Origin: CAZFVY01 sp964522665
GTDB taxonomy: Bacteria > Verrucomicrobiota > Verrucomicrobiia > Limisphaerales > CAZFVY01
Direction: 5' to 3'
Length of the DNA: 59,464 bases
Assembly (NCBI GenBank): GCA_964522665.1
Contig: CAZFVY010000034.1
Location: 1 to 59,464, forward strand
Shown here: positions 52,227 to 59,464 of the stretch, in pieces
How positions within the stretch are numbered: the stretch's first letter is position 1
Layout: the number at the start of each line of letters is the position of its first letter
Notes under the pieces: model-generated
Seen by the model: only the letters and a program-made list of their open reading frames with translations
Databases searched by the model: none
What the model was told of the DNA's origin: nothing
Made by a program: the position numbers and the translations under genes

Positions 52227-54785
52227 TCATTTCAGTTTGAGCAGTTCCGCCTCGGTCCAGGGATTCTGCCGGCCCAGCGTCGCCTCGTGGACCTTGGCCA
52301 CGGTCGCCGGGTTCACCGGCGTCCCCTGATTGCCCCACTCCCGCCGAACATAGGTCAACACCGCCGCCAGTTTGTCTTCGCCCAACACCTCGAGCGGGGG
52401 CATGTCATGGAGCACCTGCGGCGGCTGATACATCACGCCGTTCACGTGGATCGGCGCCTCCAATCCGTGCAGCACTATCCGCACTAAGCGTTGCTCCGGC
52501 CCCGAGGCCCAGTTCGAACCGGCCAGCGGCGGCGCCAAGGGAGGAATCCCCTCCCCGTTCGGGCCATGGCAGCCCGAGCAAGTGGCGGAGTACTCCAGCT
52601 TGCCCGTGGTGAATTGCTTTTGCTCGAACGCGTTCAACGGCGGCGCGGGCTTGCCTCGCGCCCGCGCGGCCAGATGGCCGGGCCACGAAAACAAGGACGA
52701 CGCCTCCCGCGCCAGGCGGCGCGTTTCCCCGTCCCCCGCCGCGGTCAAGGCCGACAATGCCGCGGGTTTGCGCTCGAGCGTGATCGGCGGGAACGATTGA
52801 TTCCGCGCCCGGTCCGCGACTCCGGCAAGTAGCGCCACGCGCCGCCATTCCACTCGCCGCTCCTGCCGCGCCGTCAGCGTCAGCAGAGTCTCAATGCCCT
52901 CGGGTTCCCGCCCGCTTACCACGGCGCCGGCGAGCGCCCGCAGGAACGCCACCCGACCCGCCGTTGGCTCGCGCCACCGATCGTCACCGAGCAAATCCAC
53001 GAGAAACGCCAACTCGCTTTCCTTAAGCCCGCTTAGAATTCCGTCCCGGAACAGCGGCTGATCGGCACGCGTCGCGATCACCTCTTGCATGATCGGCGCC
53101 GCCTCCGCCCGCGGCAGGCTTCCGGCGCTCAACGCGATTTGGAGCGTGAGTTCGGGATCTGCTTTGGGCAGAATCTCCCGCAGTTTAACGCATACCTTCC
53201 GCTGCGCCGCGACGGCTCCCGCCGACAACGTCTCCACGACCCGCAATGCCGTCGCCTGGATTCTGGAGTCCGGGTCATCCAGGAGCGCCAGAAGTGGTTC
53301 TACCTGCGGGCTGCGGAATCCCTCCAGCGTCCAGAGCGCGTGGATCCGCGCCAGGCGATTCGTCCCGTGCGCCGCCAACTCGAGCAACGCCGGAATCACC
53401 GCCTCGTTGTCCCGCTCGACCAGCAGACGCTGCGCGGTGTCGCGCCACCAGCCGTTCGGGTCCCCTAAATGCGCGACCAGTTGCGCCGACGTCTCTTGCG
53501 ACAGGCGCGGCGCGTTCACCATCCGCGCGTCCGCATGGACCACCCGATAGATTCGCCCGAGGTTGATGTGTTGCTCCAATTCGCGGGACACAATTTCCCG
53601 GCGCAAATAGCTGGTCATGTAGTCGCGGTACTGGATGACCCCGCGATACATATCCACGACGTACAGCGCGCCGTCCGGACCGCCGCACGCGTTGACGGGC
53701 CGAAACCGCTCATCCGTCGAGGCCAGAAACTCGGCGTCCGGATAGGCGAACGCGGAGGTCAGTTCCAAGCCGCGCCGGAAAACGAGGTTTCGTTTGATCA
53801 GATTCCCGGCCGGCTCGCAGACAAAGACATTCCCGTCAAACTCCGCCGGGAATTGCCCGCCGCGATAGACCGTTGGCGCGCAGGCGGCGGTGAACTCCCG
53901 CAACCGCCCCTGCGCGTCAAGTATGCCCGGACGGTAGCCGCGATTGACGCCCGTGCTCATGCGGATGGGAAAAACGAACTGATTGGTCGAAACCGCGACG
54001 TTGATCCCGCTGGCGCTGACATGCCGCGGGTTCCGCATTAAATAGTTCGGCGGCGCGATGTCGCCGCGCAATTGGTTGTCATTCACGTTGTAAAACAACC
54101 GCCCGAAATCGTCCTGCGACAAACCCCATTGGCCGCGAAACTCCGTTGCCTCCTTCGCCCAATGATCGTCAAACCAGCGATACCGCGCCCGGGACTTCGC
54201 GTTGTAGAGCCAATTGTCCAGGTTGAGCGCCAGCCCGTTCGGCTGATGCTCGACGGTCCCGCCGATGGCGTACGCGCCGTCCACGAGCGAGACCGGCCCC
54301 GCGTGCCCGCGCGTCTCGCTCTCCGGCGCGAACCAAAGTTTCGCGTCCGCCACAAAAAGGACTCCGCCCCGAACTCGCGCGATCGCCCGCGGCAACACCA
54401 AATGATCCAGAAAAACCGTGCTCTTATCCATCCGACCGTCGCCGTCGGTATCTTCCAGAATCGAGATGCGGCCGACGGCGTTTGTCTCGCCTTTGCCATC
54501 GAGCGTCGGCATATAGCCGCGCATTTCCACGACCCAAAGACGCCCATCCTCGTCGAAAGTCACGGCCACCGGGTCTTGCACCATCGGTTCGCTCGCTACC
54601 AATTCCACGCGAAAACCAGGCGGCACATGAATCGTTTTAACGGCTTCTTCGGCGGGGATAACCGGGGCGGGAGGCGGATGGAACAGACTAGGCGCCGACG
54701 ACTGCGCTTCCCATTTTCGGTCGCCCAGTTGAGCGAACAAGCTGGTCGCGCAAAACGACACACCAAGTATGGCCAGCCATCGCAT
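52227..54785 (-). CDS. PVC-type haem-binding dehydrogenase (beta-propeller plus HEAT plus cytochrome c)
   Basis: 852 residues from ATG at 54785, chosen because it gives the signal peptide MRWLAILGVSFCATSLFAQ; an upstream ATG at 54830 also exists. The propeller shows HVPPGFRVELVASEPMVQDP, GRLWVVEMRGYMP and CGGPDGALYVVDMYRGVIQY; HEAT-like repeats follow (ALLELAAHGTNRLARIHALW). The C-terminal cytochrome has CSGCH (YSATCSGCHGPNGEGIPPLA) and a possible Met ligand in DMPPLEVLGEDKL. It probably oxidises a carbohydrate in the periplasm. It begins a unit with the isomerase-like and MFS genes, unlike the shorter pairing at 27580-32511. Confidence 0.9.
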   Translation of the reverse strand: MRWLAILGVSFCATSLFAQLGDRKWEAQSSAPSLFHPPPAPVIPAEEAVKTIHVPPGFRVELVASEPMVQDPVAVTFDEDGRLWVVEMRGYMPTLDGKGETNAVGRISILEDTDGDGRMDKSTVFLDHLVLPRAIARVRGGVLFVADAKLWFAPESETRGHAGPVSLVDGAYAIGGTVEHQPNGLALNLDNWLYNAKSRARYRWFDDHWAKEATEFRGQWGLSQDDFGRLFYNVNDNQLRGDIAPPNYLMRNPRHVSASGINVAVSTNQFVFPIRMSTGVNRGYRPGILDAQGRLREFTAACAPTVYRGGQFPAEFDGNVFVCEPAGNLIKRNLVFRRGLELTSAFAYPDAEFLASTDERFRPVNACGGPDGALYVVDMYRGVIQYRDYMTSYLRREIVSRELEQHINLGRIYRVVHADARMVNAPRLSQETSAQLVAHLGDPNGWWRDTAQRLLVERDNEAVIPALLELAAHGTNRLARIHALWTLEGFRSPQVEPLLALLDDPDSRIQATALRVVETLSAGAVAAQRKVCVKLREILPKADPELTLQIALSAGSLPRAEAAPIMQEVIATRADQPLFRDGILSGLKESELAFLVDLLGDDRWREPTAGRVAFLRALAGAVVSGREPEGIETLLTLTARQERRVEWRRVALLAGVADRARNQSFPPITLERKPAALSALTAAGDGETRRLAREASSLFSWPGHLAARARGKPAPPLNAFEQKQFTTGKLEYSATCSGCHGPNGEGIPPLAPPLAGSNWASGPEQRLVRIVLHGLEAPIHVNGVMYQPPQVLHDMPPLEVLGEDKLAAVLTYVRREWGNQGTPVNPATVAKVHEATLGRQNPWTEAELLKLK

Positions 54786-55436
54786 ATCGGAAATTTCCGC
54801 GAACATAGCCACGACCGTTTCACCATTCAATGGGAATCACCCGCGGCAAAGGCGTCCGCGCCGCCTCGAATGAAGCGACACCGACGCCGAGAGACTGGGA
54901 GGAAGCCCAAAAGTCTCATTCACCGCGCGATTCGCCTCATTCTGCGACACGGAACCAGTGGGAAACCGCCGGGAATCTAGCGCGGGAGCTGGGCGTTATC
55001 AGTTGTCTCAGTTGTCGGAATGCTCTGACTCCCTCTCAGCCGTAAGCGCGCGAACGGCCAATCTTGGCTAGATTTTCACAGCTTGGTTAATTGCATCCGG
55101 TTGACCCTCCAGGAGCTTCAATAAGGCTCCCGAATTCGTGGAAAGCGATCGACGCAACTCGCTGTTAGACAAAACTCTAGGGCATAGGCCACACCTGTTT
55201 GTAGGACGGCGCTTCTCGCCAGCGACGCGACCGTCGGCTTCGCCACGCGCACGGGCCGACACCGACTTGTAACGCCGCGCTACGCAAAGCACATTGCTTA
55301 AGCGACCGAAATGAGGCATATTTGAGGCTGGCAAGCGTTTTGCTTGATCCAAGACATCTGCCCAAACCCGGCAGCCCTCTCCCCAACGTGCGATTCCTTG
55401 CGCTTTGCCGCGGAGGGACGAATACAATGCGGTTTC
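54786..55436. other. 651-bp divergent intergenic region
   Basis: The largest spacer in the window, between the PVC haem gene (minus) and the HAD phosphatase gene (plus). Open frames in it (for example minus 55068-55613) are Arg-rich and lack family features. A perfect 9-bp tandem repeat TCAGTTGTC x2 lies at 54999-55016. Nothing else can be supported. Confidence 0.5.
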
Positions 55437-56360
55437 ATGCCTATGAAAATTGGCTACCTGATTGACATGGACGGCGTCATCTACCGGGAGAACAAACTGG
55501 TTCCCGGGGCGGAAGAGTTTGTGCAGGCCCTGGTGGCCACTGGCACGCCGTTTCTTTTTCTCACCAATAATTCGGCGCCGACGCCGGAGGACCTGAGCGT
55601 GCGCCTGCGGCATCTGGGGATTCAGGTTCCGTCCTCACGCCATTTCTACACCTCCGCGCTCAATACCGCTGATTTCCTCAGCGAGACCGATCCTGGATGC
55701 ACCGTGTTCGTCATCGGTGAAGGCGGTCTCCTCGCCGCGCTCGCGGAGCGCAAAATCGCGAGCGACGCGATCCGCCCAAGTTATGTCGTCGTCGGCGAAG
55801 GCACCGCGTCGATGGAAAAGCTCGCCAAAGCTCACGAGTGCATCGAGCGCGGAGCGCGCTTGCTCGCGACCAACCCGGACAATTGGTGCCCCGTCTCCAG
55901 CCAGGCCACCCGCCCCGGCGCGGGCGCCACCGCCGCCTTCCTTGAGGCGAGCACCGGCCGGCGCGCCTATTACCTCGGCAAACCGAACGGCTACATGTTT
56001 CACCTCGCCCGCCGCCGCCTGGCCGACCTTGCCCTGACCGAACTCGACCAAGTCGTCATGATCGGTGACACTATGGAAACCGACATTCGCGGCGCCTTCG
56101 AGGCGGGAATGCACGCTTTTCTGGTGTTGAGCGGCTCGACGCAGTTCGACGCCGTTGGCGACTATGTTTATCAGCCGACCCGCATCCTCCAGACGGTGGG
56201 CGACCTGACGGAAGAGTTGAGAACCGGAGTCTCGAGTGACCGCCTTAACAGTCCCGCGATCGGCCATCCCAACTCCCACGGCGCCCGCTCCGGCATCCGT
56301 CACCAAACCGACATCTTCGCCTTCCACAAACCCCGCCCGCGGCCGGCGATGACCAAGTAA
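55437..56360 (+). CDS. HAD-IIA phosphatase (NagD-like)
   Basis: 307 residues; ATG at 55437 or 55443 is possible (MPMKIGYLIDMDGVIY). The HAD nucleophile motif is DMDGV (D10, D12). FLFLTNNSAPTPEDL is motif II with Thr and Asn, and VVMIGDTMETDIRGAFEAGM is motif IV. GKPNGYMFH supplies the lysine of motif III. Such phosphatases act on nucleotides or sugar phosphates in the cytoplasm. The last 40 residues are not conserved-looking (Ser/Arg/Pro-rich). It converges with the sigma factor gene at 11 bp. Confidence 0.88.
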   Translation: MPMKIGYLIDMDGVIYRENKLVPGAEEFVQALVATGTPFLFLTNNSAPTPEDLSVRLRHLGIQVPSSRHFYTSALNTADFLSETDPGCTVFVIGEGGLLAALAERKIASDAIRPSYVVVGEGTASMEKLAKAHECIERGARLLATNPDNWCPVSSQATRPGAGATAAFLEASTGRRAYYLGKPNGYMFHLARRRLADLALTELDQVVMIGDTMETDIRGAFEAGMHAFLVLSGSTQFDAVGDYVYQPTRILQTVGDLTEELRTGVSSDRLNSPAIGHPNSHGARSGIRHQTDIFAFHKPRPRPAMTK

Positions 56361-56371
56361 CCCGTCCGCGC

Positions 56372-57772
56372 CTATTGGCTAGCCGCCTGCTGAATCGTGT
56401 GCTGATTCTCGAACCCGCTGAAATTCCCGTCGTCCGACGTTTTTTCCACGACTGAGCCGTCGGCCAACGCGTACGCCTTGGCCCATGTCCCGTTCGGCAT
56501 CTGGCGCGGCGCGCGCTCCCGAAGCAGGAGCAACTCCGGACGCCGTCCATCCATCGGCGTCGCGTGCGTTACGAATTCGAACTTGTCGAATCCAAGCCCG
56601 CCAGGCAGGTCCCCAGGGATAATCTCCCGCAGAGCCTCGAAGTTAGTCGGGTACTGTTCCCCATGATCGGTGGCGTAAATGCGGACCGCCAGGCCAAGTT
56701 GCTTCAACACGTTGGCCGTAAGCTGCGAAACCACCTTTGCGTCCGCTTCGGCCTTGGCCTGCTCGGACGACACTTCCTGGTCCGACCCAGCCACCCGCGC
56801 GACGTTGCTCTTTTGCCGCGGGGCGGCGGCCGCCTGCGCGACAGTCTCACGCAAACGCGCGACCTCCGCGCGCAAGCGCATTAACTCGAGATGCTCGGCG
56901 CGCAAGCGCTCCTGCTCATTCGGATCGGCCTTCATTGGCGTCGTTGCTGAATCCGTTGGCGGCGCTCCCGCACGGGCGGTCGCATCGCGAAGCGCCAGGT
57001 TTTGTTCACGCAATTGGCGGATGGCGCGTTGTTGCAGGGTGACCGGTACGGCGATCGCCGCTACGGCGGCCAAGGAGAAGATAAGTTTCGTTTTCATAAG
57101 CAGTAAGGGTTTGATCAGCGTGGCCGCGGCGCCCACGCCCGCGATGGCGGTTGAAGTTCCTGCGACGATCCCCGCGGCCAGGGCGCTCGGCGCGGGTTGA
57201 ACCGCGCCGGACAGGATCGCGGCGCTTAATCCGGCGACCGTAGCCGCTTGGCCCCACCGTTGGAAATAGGCGCGCAGTTTCTCCATCGCCCGCGTGACGC
57301 GCTTCTGCGCGGCGTCATCGGTGATGCCCTGCGCGACCCCCACCTCACGCAAGCTCAGCCGCTCAAAAAACCGCAATACCACGGCGTCGTGCTCGGCTGG
57401 GTTCAGCGTGGACATCGCCTCATCGAGCGCCGGCTCAATCTCACGCCACGTTTGATCGTCGGAAGCATCCATAAGTTCGGTCGCTGCCTGTTCACGGCGC
57501 TGCCGCCGGCCTTCGTTGCGCAGCGTAACCGAGGCGACGTGGCACGCCGCGCGATAAAGCCACGCCGGAAGAATCGTGTCCGTCCCGAGTCCGCCCGCCT
57601 TTTGCGCCAGCAGGGTAAACACCTGTTGCGCGACGTCCTCCGCCAAATGCGGATCGCGCAAGCGCCGGCGCGCGGCGCTATACACTAGATTTACATGCCG
57701 CTCGACCAGTTGCGTGAACGCCGCCTGCGACCGGCTGCCGACGTACTCTCTTAATAACTCGTGATCGTTCAT
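56372..57772 (-). CDS. ECF sigma factor fused to membrane segment, coiled coil and pseudopilin-like domain
   Basis: 466 residues. Sigma region 2 occupies about 10-90 (AFTQLVERHVNLVYSAARRR, LAEDVAQQVFTLLAQK) and region 4 about 120-170 (ALDEAMSTLNPAEHDAVVLR, ITDDAAQKRVTRAMEKL). An Ala/Gly-rich stretch (175-222) and a clear membrane helix (LIFSLAAVAAIAVPVTL, about 230-246) follow, then a coiled coil (247-312; RQLREQNLALRD, MRLRAEVARLRE). The C-terminal domain (about 354-445) begins N-V-L-K-Q-L-G-L-A with Y366, D369 and YP (374-375), and aligns with the pseudopilin at 14993-15886. Seen: one continuous frame. Inferred: the tail lies outside the cytoplasmic membrane and controls sigma activity. No anti-sigma gene is adjacent; a PspC gene is upstream. 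Confidence 0.85.
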   Translation of the reverse strand: MNDHELLREYVGSRSQAAFTQLVERHVNLVYSAARRRLRDPHLAEDVAQQVFTLLAQKAGGLGTDTILPAWLYRAACHVASVTLRNEGRRQRREQAATELMDASDDQTWREIEPALDEAMSTLNPAEHDAVVLRFFERLSLREVGVAQGITDDAAQKRVTRAMEKLRAYFQRWGQAATVAGLSAAILSGAVQPAPSALAAGIVAGTSTAIAGVGAAATLIKPLLLMKTKLIFSLAAVAAIAVPVTLQQRAIRQLREQNLALRDATARAGAPPTDSATTPMKADPNEQERLRAEHLELMRLRAEVARLRETVAQAAAAPRQKSNVARVAGSDQEVSSEQAKAEADAKVVSQLTANVLKQLGLAVRIYATDHGEQYPTNFEALREIIPGDLPGGLGFDKFEFVTHATPMDGRRPELLLLRERAPRQMPNGTWAKAYALADGSVVEKTSDDGNFSGFENQHTIQQAASQ

Positions 57773-57957
57773 TCGTTTCTCTACCTATACATGTCCAATA
57801 CCCCCAAAAATCCGACGAACGAAGTGAAATCTAAAACGTTTCTGAGTGGACCAAGCAATGGCCCGGATCCCGCCTCGAGGCGCAGGCCGACCCGCGCGCA
57901 AACCATGGCCCCGCCAAACGACGACGGAGGATGACTTGCGCCGAAACCGAGCCGGCG

Positions 57958-58479
57958 TTACCGGGCGCCCGATGGCGGCGCTCCTCCGCTGTCCCGATCG
58001 CGCGGAGCCGGCAGGCAAATCCAGAGCAGCACGTAAACCATGACCCCGGTTCCGTAGCAGAACAGCAGAAACAAAAACACCAATCGCCAGACCCACGACG
58101 GCGCCCCGGTATGCTCGCCCAAGCCCCCGCAGACGCCACCGATCCACACGTCCGTTTTCGATTTGGTCAGGCGCTGAAGAAAACCAAGGACTTCCGGCGC
58201 GCCAAAATCGCCCTCGCCACCTCCCGCCCCACCCGACGGCTGCGACCCACGAGTCATGTAAACGATCAACGCCGCGAGAAAAGCGCCGACGGCGACGATC
58301 TCCAAAGCCGTCGCCATGTGACTGTCCGCCGCCCCAAACCGGAAATCAAAATTGAACGACCCGTTCGATGCTCCGACGTGAAAACTCGAGCCGGCCGCAA
58401 GCGTCGCGATCACCGCGCCGAAGGCCGCCAGGAGACCGACCAAAAGCAACGGTTTGAGTTTCGGATTCTTCGCTTCCAT
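57958..58479 (-). CDS. PspC domain membrane protein
   Basis: 173 residues from ATG at 58479 (an ATG at 58515 is an alternative). Two N-terminal membrane helices (LLLVGLLAAFGAVIATLAAG; ALEIVAVGAFLAALIVYM) precede a Gly-rich linker and a C-terminal PspC domain: TDVWIGGVCGGLGEHTGAPS, then VWRLVFLFLLFCYGTGVMVY. PspC senses envelope stress in Psp systems and in other bacteria blocks or activates partners. The order differs from E. coli PspC, where the domain is N-terminal. It is upstream of the sigma factor gene (185 bp, same strand), which may or may not be functionally meaningful. Confidence 0.85.
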   Translation of the reverse strand: MEAKNPKLKPLLLVGLLAAFGAVIATLAAGSSFHVGASNGSFNFDFRFGAADSHMATALEIVAVGAFLAALIVYMTRGSQPSGGAGGGEGDFGAPEVLGFLQRLTKSKTDVWIGGVCGGLGEHTGAPSWVWRLVFLFLLFCYGTGVMVYVLLWICLPAPRDRDSGGAPPSGAR

Positions 58480-58573
58480 AAGCCAAGGCTGCGTAGAATC
58501 TAAACCGCGCGCCATTAGAAAATCGACTGGGTTTTATAACGCCAGCTCCGGAGCGTGATTCGAAATCCCCGCC

Positions 58574-58786
58574 TCACAGCGCCGCCGAATCATCCCGCTT
58601 CTCCAGCTTGAGCAGATGCTTCTTCACCACCTCAACCTGCTTCGTCAATTCAAAGAGCGCCTTGAGCAGCTCGGCTTGCGTAGCCGGGTCCGCCAGGCGC
58701 GGGGTCAACGGATGAATCGCCGTAATGTTTGCCGCGACCTGATTGATCCGTTCGCGGATTTCCTGAATGGCTGCGTTACGTTCCAT
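58574..58786 (-). CDS. Small helical protein, unknown function
   Basis: 70 residues from ATG at 58786; the peptide (MERNAAIQEIRERINQVAAN, then ELLKALFELTKQVEVVKKHL) is predicted to be mainly helical with heptad-like spacing, ending in KLEKRDDSAAL. No family recognised. It lies upstream of the PspC gene on the same strand, 94 bp away. Its balanced composition, unlike the shadow frames, supports a real gene. Confidence 0.55.
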   Translation of the reverse strand: MERNAAIQEIRERINQVAANITAIHPLTPRLADPATQAELLKALFELTKQVEVVKKHLLKLEKRDDSAAL

Positions 58787-58965
58787 AGCGTCGCCGCTCC
58801 GCCGCTGCTGACCGTCTCAGCGGTCCCAGGGGCCTCGGCTTACCAGCATCGTATTCGGTTGGGATGTGGAAAACAAGCGGCGCTCGAAATATCCGAGGCC
58901 GTCTTCCGCCGGCCCGAATCGCCACAGAATCGTAGCCGTGACCCGCTTGACTTAGCGCGGGAAAA

Positions 58966-59412
58966 ATGGCAGCAATATCCGCAGGCGCAGAACGTATGTC
59001 GCAAAAACCTCGGTCGAAGCGGGCTTTGACCCGCGCCCAGCAACGAGACCTCGATATCGAAATCGAGTTCATCGAAGGCGTCGTCGAACGGGACCCGGCC
59101 TATGTCGAAGCGTTGCAAATCCTCGCCGAAGATTACACCCGCCGGGAGAAACACACGAAAGGTCTGAAGGTCGATCAACAATTGGCCCAATTGCGGCCCG
59201 ACGACCCGATCACCCACTACAATCTCGCTTGCAGTTATTCCCTCACCGAGCGGTTCGACGACGCGTTCGAGTCGCTCCAACGGGCCATCGATCTCGGCTA
59301 TCGCGATTTCAAATGGATGGGCAAAGACCCGGACCTGCGCCTCTTCCGCAAACACCCGCTTTTCCGAAAAATCCGGGCGCGTGTTCGCCGGATGCAGGTC
59401 AAAATCAATTAG
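58966..59412 (+). CDS. TPR repeat protein
   Basis: 148 residues from ATG at 58966, with ATG at 58996 as alternative (MSQKPRSKRALTRAQQRDLD). Three tetratricopeptide repeats are visible: AYVEALQILAEDYTRREKHT, THYNLACSYSLTERFDDAFE and the TPR-associated end DPDLRLFRKHPLFRKIRARV. This is the short TPR protein common in Planctomycetes and Verrucomicrobia. Partner unknown. Confidence 0.85.
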   Translation: MAAISAGAERMSQKPRSKRALTRAQQRDLDIEIEFIEGVVERDPAYVEALQILAEDYTRREKHTKGLKVDQQLAQLRPDDPITHYNLACSYSLTERFDDAFESLQRAIDLGYRDFKWMGKDPDLRLFRKHPLFRKIRARVRRMQVKIN

Positions 59413-59464
59413 GGCTATGTACGTGACTCCACGCTCCGCAACCTGTAGTTATTGGCGCGGTGAT

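Noticed and set aside
54999..55016. Tandem TCAGTTGTC repeat as a regulator site or CRISPR-like start
   Set aside because: Only two 9-bp units without spacer; no further copies nearby.
55068..55613. 181-codon open frame in the large intergenic region
   Set aside because: It overlaps the HAD phosphatase gene, lacks family features and is His/Arg-rich.

Overview
The window is a GC-rich, gene-dense bacterial chromosome segment that most probably comes from a verrucomicrobium of the Limisphaerales/Pedosphaera type, likely a metagenome-assembled contig because a run of ten N lies inside clpC. Lineage evidence seen in the sequence: a 51-residue Chlamydiae/Verrucomicrobia small basic protein (42498-42653), two PVC-type dehydrogenase/cytochrome fusion proteins, a prepilin-like protein with the H-X9-DG motif, a 1251-residue FG-GAP/ASPIC-UnbV protein and a TIGR03790 protein. 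No rRNA, tRNA, prophage, insertion sequence or CRISPR array was found.

Layout. 1-7 kb: a 3' gene fragment, TIGR03790 protein plus MBL-fold hydrolase (overlapping pair), recN, and a minus-strand run of DEAD-box helicase, sugar isomerase-like protein and DUF2007 protein. 7-16 kb: a large secreted six-hairpin-glycosidase-like protein, an S4 RNA-binding protein, a MIF-like tautomerase, then a two-gene unit of pseudopilin and FG-GAP/ASPIC protein. 16-22 kb: an RRM protein facing a tight minus-strand operon mlaE-mlaF-mlaD, PIN/TRAM protein, DUF2007 protein and GlcD-like oxidase. 22-33 kb: minus-strand PVC haem protein with MFS transporter, then ilvE, mcsA, mcsB and clpC (a protein-arginine phosphorylation and Clp quality-control set without ctsR), and a hicBA toxin-antitoxin pair. 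33-38 kb: secreted nitrilase, REP-like repeat cluster, secreted esterase and small accessory genes (NTF2-like, VOC). 38-46 kb: housekeeping genes: PUR-alpha-like protein, nadD-rsfS, cstA, small basic protein, pseudouridine synthase, SH3 protein and folD. 46-50 kb: a membrane protein and a large VWA-like membrane-anchored protein. 50-55 kb: a second carbohydrate-type cassette (PVC haem dehydrogenase, Tat-type sugar isomerase-like protein, MFS transporter). 55-59 kb: HAD phosphatase, a membrane-tethered ECF sigma factor, a PspC protein, a small helical protein and a TPR protein.

How the genes work together (inference): the secreted hydrolases, PVC quinoprotein-like dehydrogenases, MFS carriers and isomerase-like proteins suit a polysaccharide/glycoside-degrading life. 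MlaEFD, PspC and the tethered sigma factor concern the envelope; McsAB-ClpC concerns protein quality control.

The most unusual object is the sigma factor at 56372-57772. Its cytoplasmic sigma2/sigma4 part is followed by a membrane segment, a coiled coil and a domain that aligns with the globular part of the pseudopilin encoded at 14993-15886. This suggests a one-protein transmembrane signalling device with no anti-sigma factor. Other points worth a second look are hairpins without U-tracts at most convergent gene junctions, a palindrome covering the Shine-Dalgarno sequence of the pseudopilin gene, two dehydrogenase-MFS cassettes, and a probable assembly error in clpC.
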